Positions 44,999 to 53,128 of a stretch of 64,000 bases of DNA are shown one piece after another (position 1 is the first letter of the stretch; each line of letters starts with the position of its first letter). The translations under genes were made by a program, and so were the position numbers. Source of the DNA: Danxiaibacter flavus (GTDB taxonomy: Bacteria > Bacteroidota > Bacteroidia > Chitinophagales > Chitinophagaceae); contig NZ_JAULBC010000002.1 in NCBI RefSeq assembly GCF_041060425.1, forward strand, positions 62,001 through 126,000, in the 5' to 3' direction. The notes under the pieces are model-generated. The model had not been told where the DNA came from, searched no databases, and was given only the letters and a program-made list of their open reading frames with translations.

Positions 44999-45403
44999 GG
45001 ATAAAGTCAGCTCGGAAAATTATAAGTACATTTTAAGAATAACTACAAAGTGGCAAAATAAGGAATAAATTATATATACTATTAAAATAACATGCCGGAT
45101 TTTATTAAAGGCACTTCAGAACGGGCGCTTCGGTGTGGCATTCCGCCGAAGGAGCGTCATATGCAGGACCTTTATTTTCAGCACTTCCGGTGGTTGTTAT
45201 GCAATCCCACTGTTAATGGATTTTAATTTAACCGGAAGTTCCGGTCAGAATAGCCCGTTTTCAATCTTGCATGATTTGATATTAATAAAAGGATTATTAT
45301 ATCTTTATGTAATTATAATATCTGTGAACAAGTTATTTTGATAATTTCGCGGAATTATTTTTTTCGCCTTCCCCTTAAAAAGCTAACTATTAAATCCATT
45401 TAC
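44999..45403. promoter_or_regulatory. Divergent regulatory region between hybrid kinase and polysaccharide operon
   Basis: It contains a 15-bp inverted repeat ACCGGAA-G-TTCCGGT (45231-45245) with a half-site TTCCGGT at 45185-45191, a further imperfect hairpin at about 45122-45160 (GCGCTTCGG...CCGAAGGAGC), and a possible -7 element TAATTTCG (45342-45349) before the receiver gene. No gene is visible. Confidence 0.5.
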
Positions 45404-45805
45404 ATGATTCACGAAGGAACGAATCCGATTCCGAACATCCTCGTTATTGATGATGACGAGATAATGCAGAACGTTATAGAAAAGGTTTTGCTCAGGGAAG
45501 GCTATAATGTTGAGGTTGCTAAAAACGGTAAAGAAGGTCTCAGCAAGCTTGAGCTTAAACGTTACAACCTTGTTATAACCGATATTATGATGCCCTACGC
45601 CAATGGCTTTGAAATTGTGAGTAAGCTTAAACAACATCCTAACACCAAAGACGCTTCGGTAGTTGTTATCTCCACCATTACACATGAATCGTCTATCCTT
45701 GACAGTTACAAAATGGGGGTGGATGAATACATCAGGAAACCCATCATGGTTAGCGAATTTGTTCTTCGTATCAAAAAATTATTAAGCAAACAAGCTACTG
45801 CCTGA
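45404..45805 (+). CDS. Single-domain response regulator heading polysaccharide operon
   Basis: 133 residues from ATG 45404 (MIHEGTNPIPNILVIDDDE); the upstream part of the longer frame from 45338 lacks family similarity. Receiver only: Asp16-18, phospho-acceptor Asp60 in ITDIMMPYANGFE, Ser/Thr in VVISTITH and Lys in YIRKPI. It is 16 bp upstream of the HEAT membrane protein and co-directional with the two glycosyltransferases. It may gate polymer synthesis by protein contact instead of transcription, since it has no DNA-binding domain. Confidence 0.94.
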   Translation: MIHEGTNPIPNILVIDDDEIMQNVIEKVLLREGYNVEVAKNGKEGLSKLELKRYNLVITDIMMPYANGFEIVSKLKQHPNTKDASVVVISTITHESSILDSYKMGVDEYIRKPIMVSEFVLRIKKLLSKQATA

Positions 45806-45821
45806 TCCAATATAAAAACCC

Positions 45822-46985
45822 ATGGCTATTTTAGTACTTAATCCATTACAGGTCACTAATTTTTTTATGCCTGCTATCAGGAATTTTGCAGGGCTTCCTG
45901 TGATTATGCAGATAGCTATCTGTTTTATTATTATATCCGTTGCACTCATCGTATATATTCAGTTCAGGCTTTTTATCATCAGGTATAAAGGGCATCGCCT
46001 GGAACAGAAAAAAGCCAAGCTTGTTCCCTTTATAGACGGGTTGATTACAGAACATATTTTGATGCGGACGGATATTGACAGCAGCAGCGATGTTAACAGT
46101 ATTATCATTGATACTGCTGCCTTTAATACACCGCAACTTTCCGGCAAAGAAAGCAGGCAGATCCTTATTGACAGGATCATCAGCTATAAGAAAGGTTTTT
46201 CTGGCACAATAGCGCTTTTGTTAAGAAAGCTGTACCAGGATCTTGAATTTGATAAAGTGTCTTACAAGAAGATGAACGCCTTTAAATGGAGCAAAAAGAT
46301 CAAAGGCATTCGCGAACTGGTTGACATGGATGCTCCCATTTCTGACGTTATTGTGCTTCCTCTTACCAACAGCAAGCATAGAGAGTTGCGCGCCGAAGCC
46401 AGGAACGCTTACATTAAGCTAAGTAAGAACGAGCCTTTTAAATTCTTCGACATAAGTACGGAACCATTATTAATGTGGGAACAGATTGAACTTTTTAAAA
46501 CCATCACAACCACTAAAGACATTTCCATTCCGAACTTTGCCCGGTGGATAACTTACTCCAACAACAAAAGCATTATCTCCTTCTGTCTTAAGCTAATTGT
46601 GCATTATAAACAGACAGATGCAGCGCCTGCAATAGTTAAGTTGTTAGACAATAAAGATCACACCCTGCGTGCTGAAGCTATCAACACACTTGGTAAAATA
46701 AAATATCTGCCTGCTGAAGATCAGCTGATCCATTTATACACCAATCAGCCCCTTACCTGTCAGTTAGAGATATTAAAGGCTATAGGCCGCATGGAAACAG
46801 GCAGGAACATTCAGTTTCTTAAACAGGAGTTTTTATACTCAACGGATTTTGATGTACGCAAAAATGCCGCAAAATCAATTATCATGTCTGATGCACAAGA
46901 TCTCATCGATGAACTCTTCCAGAGCTCAACACCTGAGAACAAGCTGATCCTGAAGCATGCAATGAACCCTTTAATAAAATACTAA
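45822..46985 (+). CDS. Membrane-anchored HEAT-repeat protein
   Basis: 387 residues. One transmembrane helix near 27-50 (PVIMQIAICFIIISVALIVYI) followed by a basic stretch and a cytoplasmic alpha-solenoid. HEAT-type units appear at RELRAEARNAYIKLSKNE, APAIVKLLDNKDHTLRAEAINTLGKI, and LEILKAIGRMETGRNIQFL ... DVRKNAAKSII. The stop overlaps the start of the first glycosyltransferase by one base, a sign of translational coupling. Likely a scaffold linking the receiver to the synthase; such a component is not part of the Pga or Nfr systems. Confidence 0.88.
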   Translation: MAILVLNPLQVTNFFMPAIRNFAGLPVIMQIAICFIIISVALIVYIQFRLFIIRYKGHRLEQKKAKLVPFIDGLITEHILMRTDIDSSSDVNSIIIDTAAFNTPQLSGKESRQILIDRIISYKKGFSGTIALLLRKLYQDLEFDKVSYKKMNAFKWSKKIKGIRELVDMDAPISDVIVLPLTNSKHRELRAEARNAYIKLSKNEPFKFFDISTEPLLMWEQIELFKTITTTKDISIPNFARWITYSNNKSIISFCLKLIVHYKQTDAAPAIVKLLDNKDHTLRAEAINTLGKIKYLPAEDQLIHLYTNQPLTCQLEILKAIGRMETGRNIQFLKQEFLYSTDFDVRKNAAKSIIMSDAQDLIDELFQSSTPENKLILKHAMNPLIKY

Positions 46986-48424
46986 TGCAGTTTATACTTG
47001 ATAAAATAGCAAAGTTCTACGAAAGCTCCATTTTCATATATGGGATGGCGCTTTTGCTGGTATACGCTTTGCTGGGATTTTTTTCCTTTATTGCCATACG
47101 CAGATATTTGCGCAAGGAAAGCTATACCAATTATGATCATCTACTAACCTCTCCCCTTACTCCCGGTATATCTGTATTGGCACCCGCTTATAATGAAGGT
47201 TTGTCCATTATTATGAATGTTCGTTCTTTGCTCACGTTGAATTATCCAAGGTTTGAGATCATCCTGATCAATGACGGAAGTACAGATAACTCTATTGAGC
47301 AATTGGTAAAAGAATTTGAATTGGTTCCGGTGGACTTTGCCTACAATGCAAAATTGAAAACACAGCCGGTAAAAACAATTTACAAATCAACCAACACGGC
47401 GTTCAACAAATTAGTTGTAATAGATAAGGTAAACGGAAAGAGTAAAGCGGATGCAGTAAATGCCGGAATTAATATTGCAGCTTTTGATTATTTTGTTTGT
47501 ACCGACGTTGATTGCATATTGGATAAGGATACTCTCCTGAAACTTATAAAACCGGTAATGGACGAAAAATCCAAGCGAGTAATAGCGACCGGTGCAACAT
47601 TACGCATTGCCAATTCCTGTACTATAGATAGTGGTGTTATACTACGTATGAAGCCTCCCAGGCAGCTCTTGCCGAGGTTTCAGGAAGTGGAATACATACG
47701 TTCTTTTGTGCTGGGAAAAATGGGATGGACCCTTGTTAACTGCGTGCCAAACGTTTCCGGCGGGCTTGGCTTTTTTGACAAGGAAATAGCCATCAAATCA
47801 GGCGGCTACGATCCTCAATCATTTGGTGAAGACATGGAACTTATGACCCGCATGTGCCGTTACGCATACGACAATAAAATAGACTATGCTATCAGGTACA
47901 TACCCATTACATTGTGTTGGACCGAAGCGCCTGTAACGGTAAAAATATTTATGCGGCAGCGTACAAGATGGGCCCGTGGACTTGCACAGCTCATGTACTC
48001 TCATTTTAAAATGCTCTTTAACCCGCGCTATGGCAGGGCTGGTTTAATACTAATGCCTTACAATTTCTTTTTTGAGCTACTGGCCCCTATAATTGAACTA
48101 ACAGGTCTTATTTATTTTATATCGCTGCTTGTTGCCGGACGGGTTAATACTGAATACGCATTGTTGCTATTGTTATTTGGTTATTCCTATTCAGTAATGA
48201 TCACCACACTGGCTATATTGTGGGATCAGATGACCTTTCGTTATTACAAAACCTGGCGCGAGGTATTGTTTCTTTGTTCAACAACTTTATTCGAATCCAT
48301 CTTATATCATCCGCTGATTGTAATCTTTTCAATGCGTGGGTATTTCTATTTCCTTACAGGAAAAAAACATACCTGGGGCAATATGCAAAGGCAAGGCTTT
48401 GGTCAGGTCACAGCCAAAGCATAA
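46985..48424 (+). CDS. Family 2 glycosyltransferase, processive membrane type (copy 1)
   Basis: 479 residues. N-terminal helix (about 14-38), then a GT-A domain: ISVLAPAYNEG, LINDGSTDNS, the DVD metal site in VCTDVDCI, GGYDPQSFGEDMEL with the ED catalytic region and QRTRW (QxxRW), the signature of processive synthases such as PgaC, HasA and BcsA. Three to four C-terminal helices (about 350-460) form the translocation part. It probably polymerises a sugar at the inner membrane. Coupled to the HEAT gene and paralogous to the next gene. Confidence 0.93.
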   Translation: MQFILDKIAKFYESSIFIYGMALLLVYALLGFFSFIAIRRYLRKESYTNYDHLLTSPLTPGISVLAPAYNEGLSIIMNVRSLLTLNYPRFEIILINDGSTDNSIEQLVKEFELVPVDFAYNAKLKTQPVKTIYKSTNTAFNKLVVIDKVNGKSKADAVNAGINIAAFDYFVCTDVDCILDKDTLLKLIKPVMDEKSKRVIATGATLRIANSCTIDSGVILRMKPPRQLLPRFQEVEYIRSFVLGKMGWTLVNCVPNVSGGLGFFDKEIAIKSGGYDPQSFGEDMELMTRMCRYAYDNKIDYAIRYIPITLCWTEAPVTVKIFMRQRTRWARGLAQLMYSHFKMLFNPRYGRAGLILMPYNFFFELLAPIIELTGLIYFISLLVAGRVNTEYALLLLLFGYSYSVMITTLAILWDQMTFRYYKTWREVLFLCSTTLFESILYHPLIVIFSMRGYFYFLTGKKHTWGNMQRQGFGQVTAKA

Positions 48425-48516
48425 TTCAGTAAACATGGTATCAGAACATTAATCCGCACCTTATTTTTTTACCGGTTTTTAAGTAACCGAAATTGAAGGT
48501 ATAATTATCAGATTAT

Positions 48517-50016
48517 ATGCAATCCATCTGGCATTACATTAAAAGCTTTTACGAAGGGGGTATATTCATATATGGCATGACTATGTTGCTGATGTATGCC
48601 CTTCTGGCTATACTATCTTATATTGCCATTATGCAGTATAAACGTAAAAGTGTTTATACTGATTATGCACAACTCACCAGTTCCTCCCTTGCGCCCGGCA
48701 TTTCCATCATTGCTCCGGCTTTTAACGAGGGCGTGACTATTATTCAGAACGTACGCTCCCTTCTTACATTGAACTACGCCCTGTATGAAGTGATTATTAT
48801 TAATGACGGAAGTACGGATGATACACTCGAAAAACTCATCACAGAATTTGAAATGCAACAGGTTGATTTTGCCTACAACGAAAAGATTGTAACGAAACCT
48901 GTAAGACGTATTTTTAAATCGGGCAACCCAGCATATGACAAGTTGGTTGTAATAGATAAGGTAAATGGAAAAAGTAAGGCTGATGCCTCCAATGCAGGTA
49001 TAAACGCTGCCGCTTTTGATTATTTTCTATGTACGGACGTAGACTGTATTATTGAAAAAGATACACTCATTAAAATGATCCAGCCTTTTTTAGGTGAAGA
49101 AGATAAGAAGGTAAGACAGGTTGGTGAGCCATGTCCCGAATGCGGCTATGTACACATAATTGAGGAAAACAGAAGAGTGATAGCCACCGGCGCTACATTA
49201 CGCATTGCAAATTCCAGCGATATTGAGGAAGGTGTGATTGTGAGAATGCGTCCTCCCAAAACACTTATTCCACGCTTCCAGGAAATGGAGTACATACGCT
49301 CTTATGTGTTGGGTAAAATGGGTTGGAGCCTGATCAATTGCGTACCCAACGTGTCAGGCGGATTAGGGTTATTTGACAAAGAAATAGCAATCAAGGCCGG
49401 AGGATATGATCCGCTTTCATTTGGTGAAGATATGGACCTCGTTACGCGCATGTGTGCCTACATGAAGGACAATAAACAGAAATACGCAGTACGTTATATT
49501 CCAACAACACAATGCTGGACAGAAGGACCGCCCAACCTCAAGATCTTCGGAAGACAACGTACCCGTTGGGGTCGCGGTCTTATTCAGATTATGACAATGC
49601 ATCGCAGAATGATCTTTAACCCGCATTACGGCAAAATGGGAATGATCGTTATGCCTTATAACCTCTTTTTTGAATTTCTGGCTCCTTTTATAGAAGCTGT
49701 CGGCATCATTTATTATATATTCATCGTAGCCACAGGCAGAATCAATGGACACAATGCCCTGCTGTTACTGCTTTTTGTTTACCTGTATTCGGTAATGATC
49801 ACTAGTATAGCTATTCTGTGGGACCAGTTTGTACACAGGAACTATAAAACATGGATCGAGGTATTTGGTCTTAGCCTGATGGCATTTCTGGAACCGATCA
49901 TTTATCACCCACTGATCGTATTCTTTGCATTAAGAGGATATTACTTTTTCATCACAGGTCGCAAGCACGTTTGGGGAAATATGCAACGCAAAGGCTTTGG
50001 CGCGAAACCTGCTTAA
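48517..50016 (+). CDS. Family 2 glycosyltransferase, processive membrane type with CPEC insertion (copy 2)
   Basis: 499 residues, the same architecture and a high similarity to copy 1 (APAFNEG, DVDCI, FGEDMDL, QRTRW). It carries about 20 extra residues after the DVD strand (about 196-218), including C206-P-E-C209 in GEPCPECGYVHIIEE, which looks like half a zinc ribbon. Copy 1 has no such insertion. The two enzymes may form a heterodimer, or one may initiate and the other extend. 92 bp after copy 1 and 27 bp before the export gene. Confidence 0.92.
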   Translation: MQSIWHYIKSFYEGGIFIYGMTMLLMYALLAILSYIAIMQYKRKSVYTDYAQLTSSSLAPGISIIAPAFNEGVTIIQNVRSLLTLNYALYEVIIINDGSTDDTLEKLITEFEMQQVDFAYNEKIVTKPVRRIFKSGNPAYDKLVVIDKVNGKSKADASNAGINAAAFDYFLCTDVDCIIEKDTLIKMIQPFLGEEDKKVRQVGEPCPECGYVHIIEENRRVIATGATLRIANSSDIEEGVIVRMRPPKTLIPRFQEMEYIRSYVLGKMGWSLINCVPNVSGGLGLFDKEIAIKAGGYDPLSFGEDMDLVTRMCAYMKDNKQKYAVRYIPTTQCWTEGPPNLKIFGRQRTRWGRGLIQIMTMHRRMIFNPHYGKMGMIVMPYNLFFEFLAPFIEAVGIIYYIFIVATGRINGHNALLLLLFVYLYSVMITSIAILWDQFVHRNYKTWIEVFGLSLMAFLEPIIYHPLIVFFALRGYYFFITGRKHVWGNMQRKGFGAKPA

Positions 50017-50043
50017 AAACTTATAACACTAACCACAGTAAAT

Positions 50044-52929
50044 ATGGGAAGAAACCTTTTTTTGATCATTCTCGTTACAGCATCGGCTCTATTTGCCAAC
50101 AATATCAGTGCACAGATGGCTGCAGATGTTGTAAACAAACTTTCCTCCACAGATGTGATTAACGAGATAAAAAAAGAAATAGACGTTAATCATAATTATG
50201 CGAGGGCGGTTGAGCTTTCTAAAGCAGCAGCAGCGAAATATCCTACTGATATGGATTTTCAGTTCTTATTGGGAAGAAGTTACCTGCTCGCAAAGGATTA
50301 TAACAACGCGGAAACGGCTATCGGGAATGTGATCAAAAAAGCAAAGAATTATAAGGATGCCTACATTACAGCAGCGAATATACAAGTAGGGAAAAACCGC
50401 CCGGATATAGCGCTGGTATTTGTTGAAAGCGGGCTTCAGTTATTCCCTGACGATAAAGACCTCAATATAAAAAAGCTGCCGTTACTTCAACAAGGGAACG
50501 ATGGAGTTAAGGCAGAACAATACGCAGACCACTTGATAAATTATTACAGAAATGACAAGGATGCAGTAGATGCTTATTTTGATTACAGGAGCACGATTGC
50601 CGGAAATTTTCTTCAACAGAAAAATTACGAACAGGCGATCATTCAATATCAAAAAATACTGGAGATTGACCCGCAAAATGATGCGGCCGTAAAACAGATC
50701 ATCGACGCTGAAATGAAAACAGGTGATGTGGAAGGTTCGCTAAAAGAGCTAAACAAAGGAATTGCTATTACGCCTGATTCTTACGAATATCAATTGAAAA
50801 AAATATTGTTATTACAGGAATTAAAACGTTATCCTGAAGCTTTGGATGTGCTGCAGGCTATGATCAAAACCCATCCTAATGACAGCAAGCTCAGGCAACT
50901 GAACGTTGATCTGCGGCTGGAAGCGGGAAGGTATTTTAGAAATGCAGATCCATACGCGCAATATCAGAGTGTACTCGACATCTCGCCATCTAACAAAGAA
51001 GCGCTAAACAATGCTATTAACTATGCGATAAGCCATCGCATGTATGATGATGCTATTGTTTGGTTAAACAAAGCATTGAAATATTACAGCAACGATGCTG
51101 CACTGCTTCAGAAAAAAATGAGCGTATTACAAAGCATGCAGAAATACGGCGAAGCAGCCGTTATTGCGCGCCAATTGTGGAGTAGGGCGCCAAATAATGC
51201 GGCTGCAAAGAACATGTATATTGAACTGACATTTCAAAATGCGCGCGCACTCACTTCCGAACTACAATATGACAGCGCCTTATATTATTACAATAGTATA
51301 TTGATTGCGGACCCAAATAATGCGCAGGCGTTAAATGCATCCGTAAACATTCTTGCATCTCAAAAAAATTATACAGAAGCACTGAATGCGCTGGATAAAA
51401 CCCTTGCTTTTTCCCCAAACAACCAGGCGTTGTTGTTGAAAAAAGCCTCTGTCCTGATGGATGACGAACAATATGAAGCTTCTGCTCTGATGCTGGAAGA
51501 TCTGATAAAAAAATATCCCGACAACAAAAAGTTCGTCAACGCATATATAGATGCCAATCTTGCTCATGCGAGGCAATTAATGCAAGCTGAAGAGATTGAT
51601 GCAGCAGAAGAACCTTACGCCAAAGTTCTGGACGCACAGCCCAACAATATGGAAGCATTGAACGGCATTATTAACGTTGAGCTTACGCAAGGCAAAGGCA
51701 AGAGCCAGACAGCACTTGATCATACCAACCAGGCTTTAAAATATTATCCTTCATCCAGGGATTTTTTAATAAAAAAAGCGGCTGCGTTATCAGCGCTCGG
51801 CAAATACAATGAAGCCGTGGCGATCAGTGACAGTCTCATGAAACGCTATCCATACAATGCTAAAGTGAAAGATCTTTACATAGAGCAAATTCTGGCCTCT
51901 GCCAAAAGCTACCGTGATGCAGGCAATGATACAATGGCACTGCAACAGTATCGCAAAGCCTTGTTTACAAGACCGTCTGATTCCCTGGCGCTTGTTAATA
52001 CGATCAATCTTTTAAATAGCGGGAAACAATACGATTCTGCGCTTGTCGTTGCCAACACCGCATTACAGTATTATCCTTCTAATGTTGATTTTTTAAGGAA
52101 ACGGGCGTCGATACTTGACAGCAAGCAAGAATACGCTGAAGCAATTGTAACCGCAGATTCCATTGCCCGGATAAAACCGGATATGTACAGCCAGGATTAT
52201 GCTGCATATCTGAGAAGCAAAACATTTAGGAACCAAATAGGCCTGATGTATCTTACCTCCCACATAGATTCTATGCAGGCAGCAAATATCGCATCTTTAC
52301 AATACACCCGTTATAGCGGTCAAAACTCATATACGGCACGGGTAAATTTCGCTGGCAGGTCTGTGGGCACGGGTCTGCAACTGGAACTGGAAAGCTATCT
52401 GCACCATACCAGTAAATGGTATTCGTTTATTAACGTAGCAGCCGCAAATGAAGTAGTGTTTCCTAAATTCAGGGTTGCATATTCATTGTTCCATAACTTC
52501 AGCAATGGTTGGGAAGGAGAAATCGGCGGCCGCTATTTAAATCTTGATTCAATATCTACCGTGTCTGCAGTAGCATCCGTGGCTAAATATTTCGGCGATT
52601 TCTGGATCAATCTTCGCGGCTATGGTATTTCTGCCGAAAGCAATTTTTACCAGGCGGCAACTTTAACTGCCCGCCAGTACATGAACGATAAAACCACTTT
52701 CCTCTTTGCAGTGCTCGGCTTTGGTAACTCTCCCGATGAGTTCACGCGTAACTACCAGTTGACCAACAACCTTGGTCAAACTACCTACAGCATCGGTGCA
52801 GGTTTTCAAAAAACGTTCAGCTACCGCAACACATTCAGCATAAACGGGACCTGGTACAACCAAAAGATAAACGAGAAGAAGTATAGGAATCAGTATGATA
52901 TTTATTTGTCGTTCTACAGAAAGTTTTAG
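50044..52929 (+). CDS. TPR protein with C-terminal YaiO-family outer-membrane barrel
   Basis: 961 residues. Signal peptide (LVTASALFANNISAQ), then a periplasmic solenoid of many TPR units (about 30-720; for example NYEQAIIQYQKILEIDPQND, YTEALNALDKTLAFSPNN, SDSLMKRYPYNAKV), then a YaiO-type barrel (about 750-961: SLQYTRYSGQNSYTARVN to DIYLSFYRKF, terminal Phe). The order is like PgaA or AlgK-AlgE: a TPR guides the polymer to the outer-membrane pore. Last gene of the presumptive polysaccharide operon; a word repeat follows its stop directly. Confidence 0.93.
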   Translation: MGRNLFLIILVTASALFANNISAQMAADVVNKLSSTDVINEIKKEIDVNHNYARAVELSKAAAAKYPTDMDFQFLLGRSYLLAKDYNNAETAIGNVIKKAKNYKDAYITAANIQVGKNRPDIALVFVESGLQLFPDDKDLNIKKLPLLQQGNDGVKAEQYADHLINYYRNDKDAVDAYFDYRSTIAGNFLQQKNYEQAIIQYQKILEIDPQNDAAVKQIIDAEMKTGDVEGSLKELNKGIAITPDSYEYQLKKILLLQELKRYPEALDVLQAMIKTHPNDSKLRQLNVDLRLEAGRYFRNADPYAQYQSVLDISPSNKEALNNAINYAISHRMYDDAIVWLNKALKYYSNDAALLQKKMSVLQSMQKYGEAAVIARQLWSRAPNNAAAKNMYIELTFQNARALTSELQYDSALYYYNSILIADPNNAQALNASVNILASQKNYTEALNALDKTLAFSPNNQALLLKKASVLMDDEQYEASALMLEDLIKKYPDNKKFVNAYIDANLAHARQLMQAEEIDAAEEPYAKVLDAQPNNMEALNGIINVELTQGKGKSQTALDHTNQALKYYPSSRDFLIKKAAALSALGKYNEAVAISDSLMKRYPYNAKVKDLYIEQILASAKSYRDAGNDTMALQQYRKALFTRPSDSLALVNTINLLNSGKQYDSALVVANTALQYYPSNVDFLRKRASILDSKQEYAEAIVTADSIARIKPDMYSQDYAAYLRSKTFRNQIGLMYLTSHIDSMQAANIASLQYTRYSGQNSYTARVNFAGRSVGTGLQLELESYLHHTSKWYSFINVAAANEVVFPKFRVAYSLFHNFSNGWEGEIGGRYLNLDSISTVSAVASVAKYFGDFWINLRGYGISAESNFYQAATLTARQYMNDKTTFLFAVLGFGNSPDEFTRNYQLTNNLGQTTYSIGAGFQKTFSYRNTFSINGTWYNQKINEKKYRNQYDIYLSFYRKF

Positions 52930-53107
52930 GAAGACAGTAAGATAGTAAGACAGTAAGACACGTAAGAATGTAAGACGTGTAAGATTTAGAGAAGAAGACA
53001 GCCAAAGAGTAAGATTGCAAAAAAAGCATAAGAGGTTGGCACTGGTTTTGGTTTTACGCTTTGGGCTTTAGGCTTTAAGCTTTGGGCTTTAGGCTTTGAG
53101 CTTTTTT
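52925..53107. repeat. GTAAGACAGTAAGA words and GCTTTGGGCTTTAGG words
   Basis: 52925-52985 is the complement of the words at 36107-36240. 53053-53107 contains ACGCTTTGGGCTTTAGGC-type words ending in a T run. Either could assist transcription termination after the polysaccharide operon. There is no gene. Confidence 0.8.
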
Positions 53108-53128
53108 ACTTTTAAATTTTGAATTTCC

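Noticed and set aside
45122..45160. Small RNA or REP element between kinase and receiver genes
   Set aside because: The GCGCTTCGG...CCGAAGGAGC hairpin is imperfect and has no promoter or terminator around it; kept only as part of the regulatory region.
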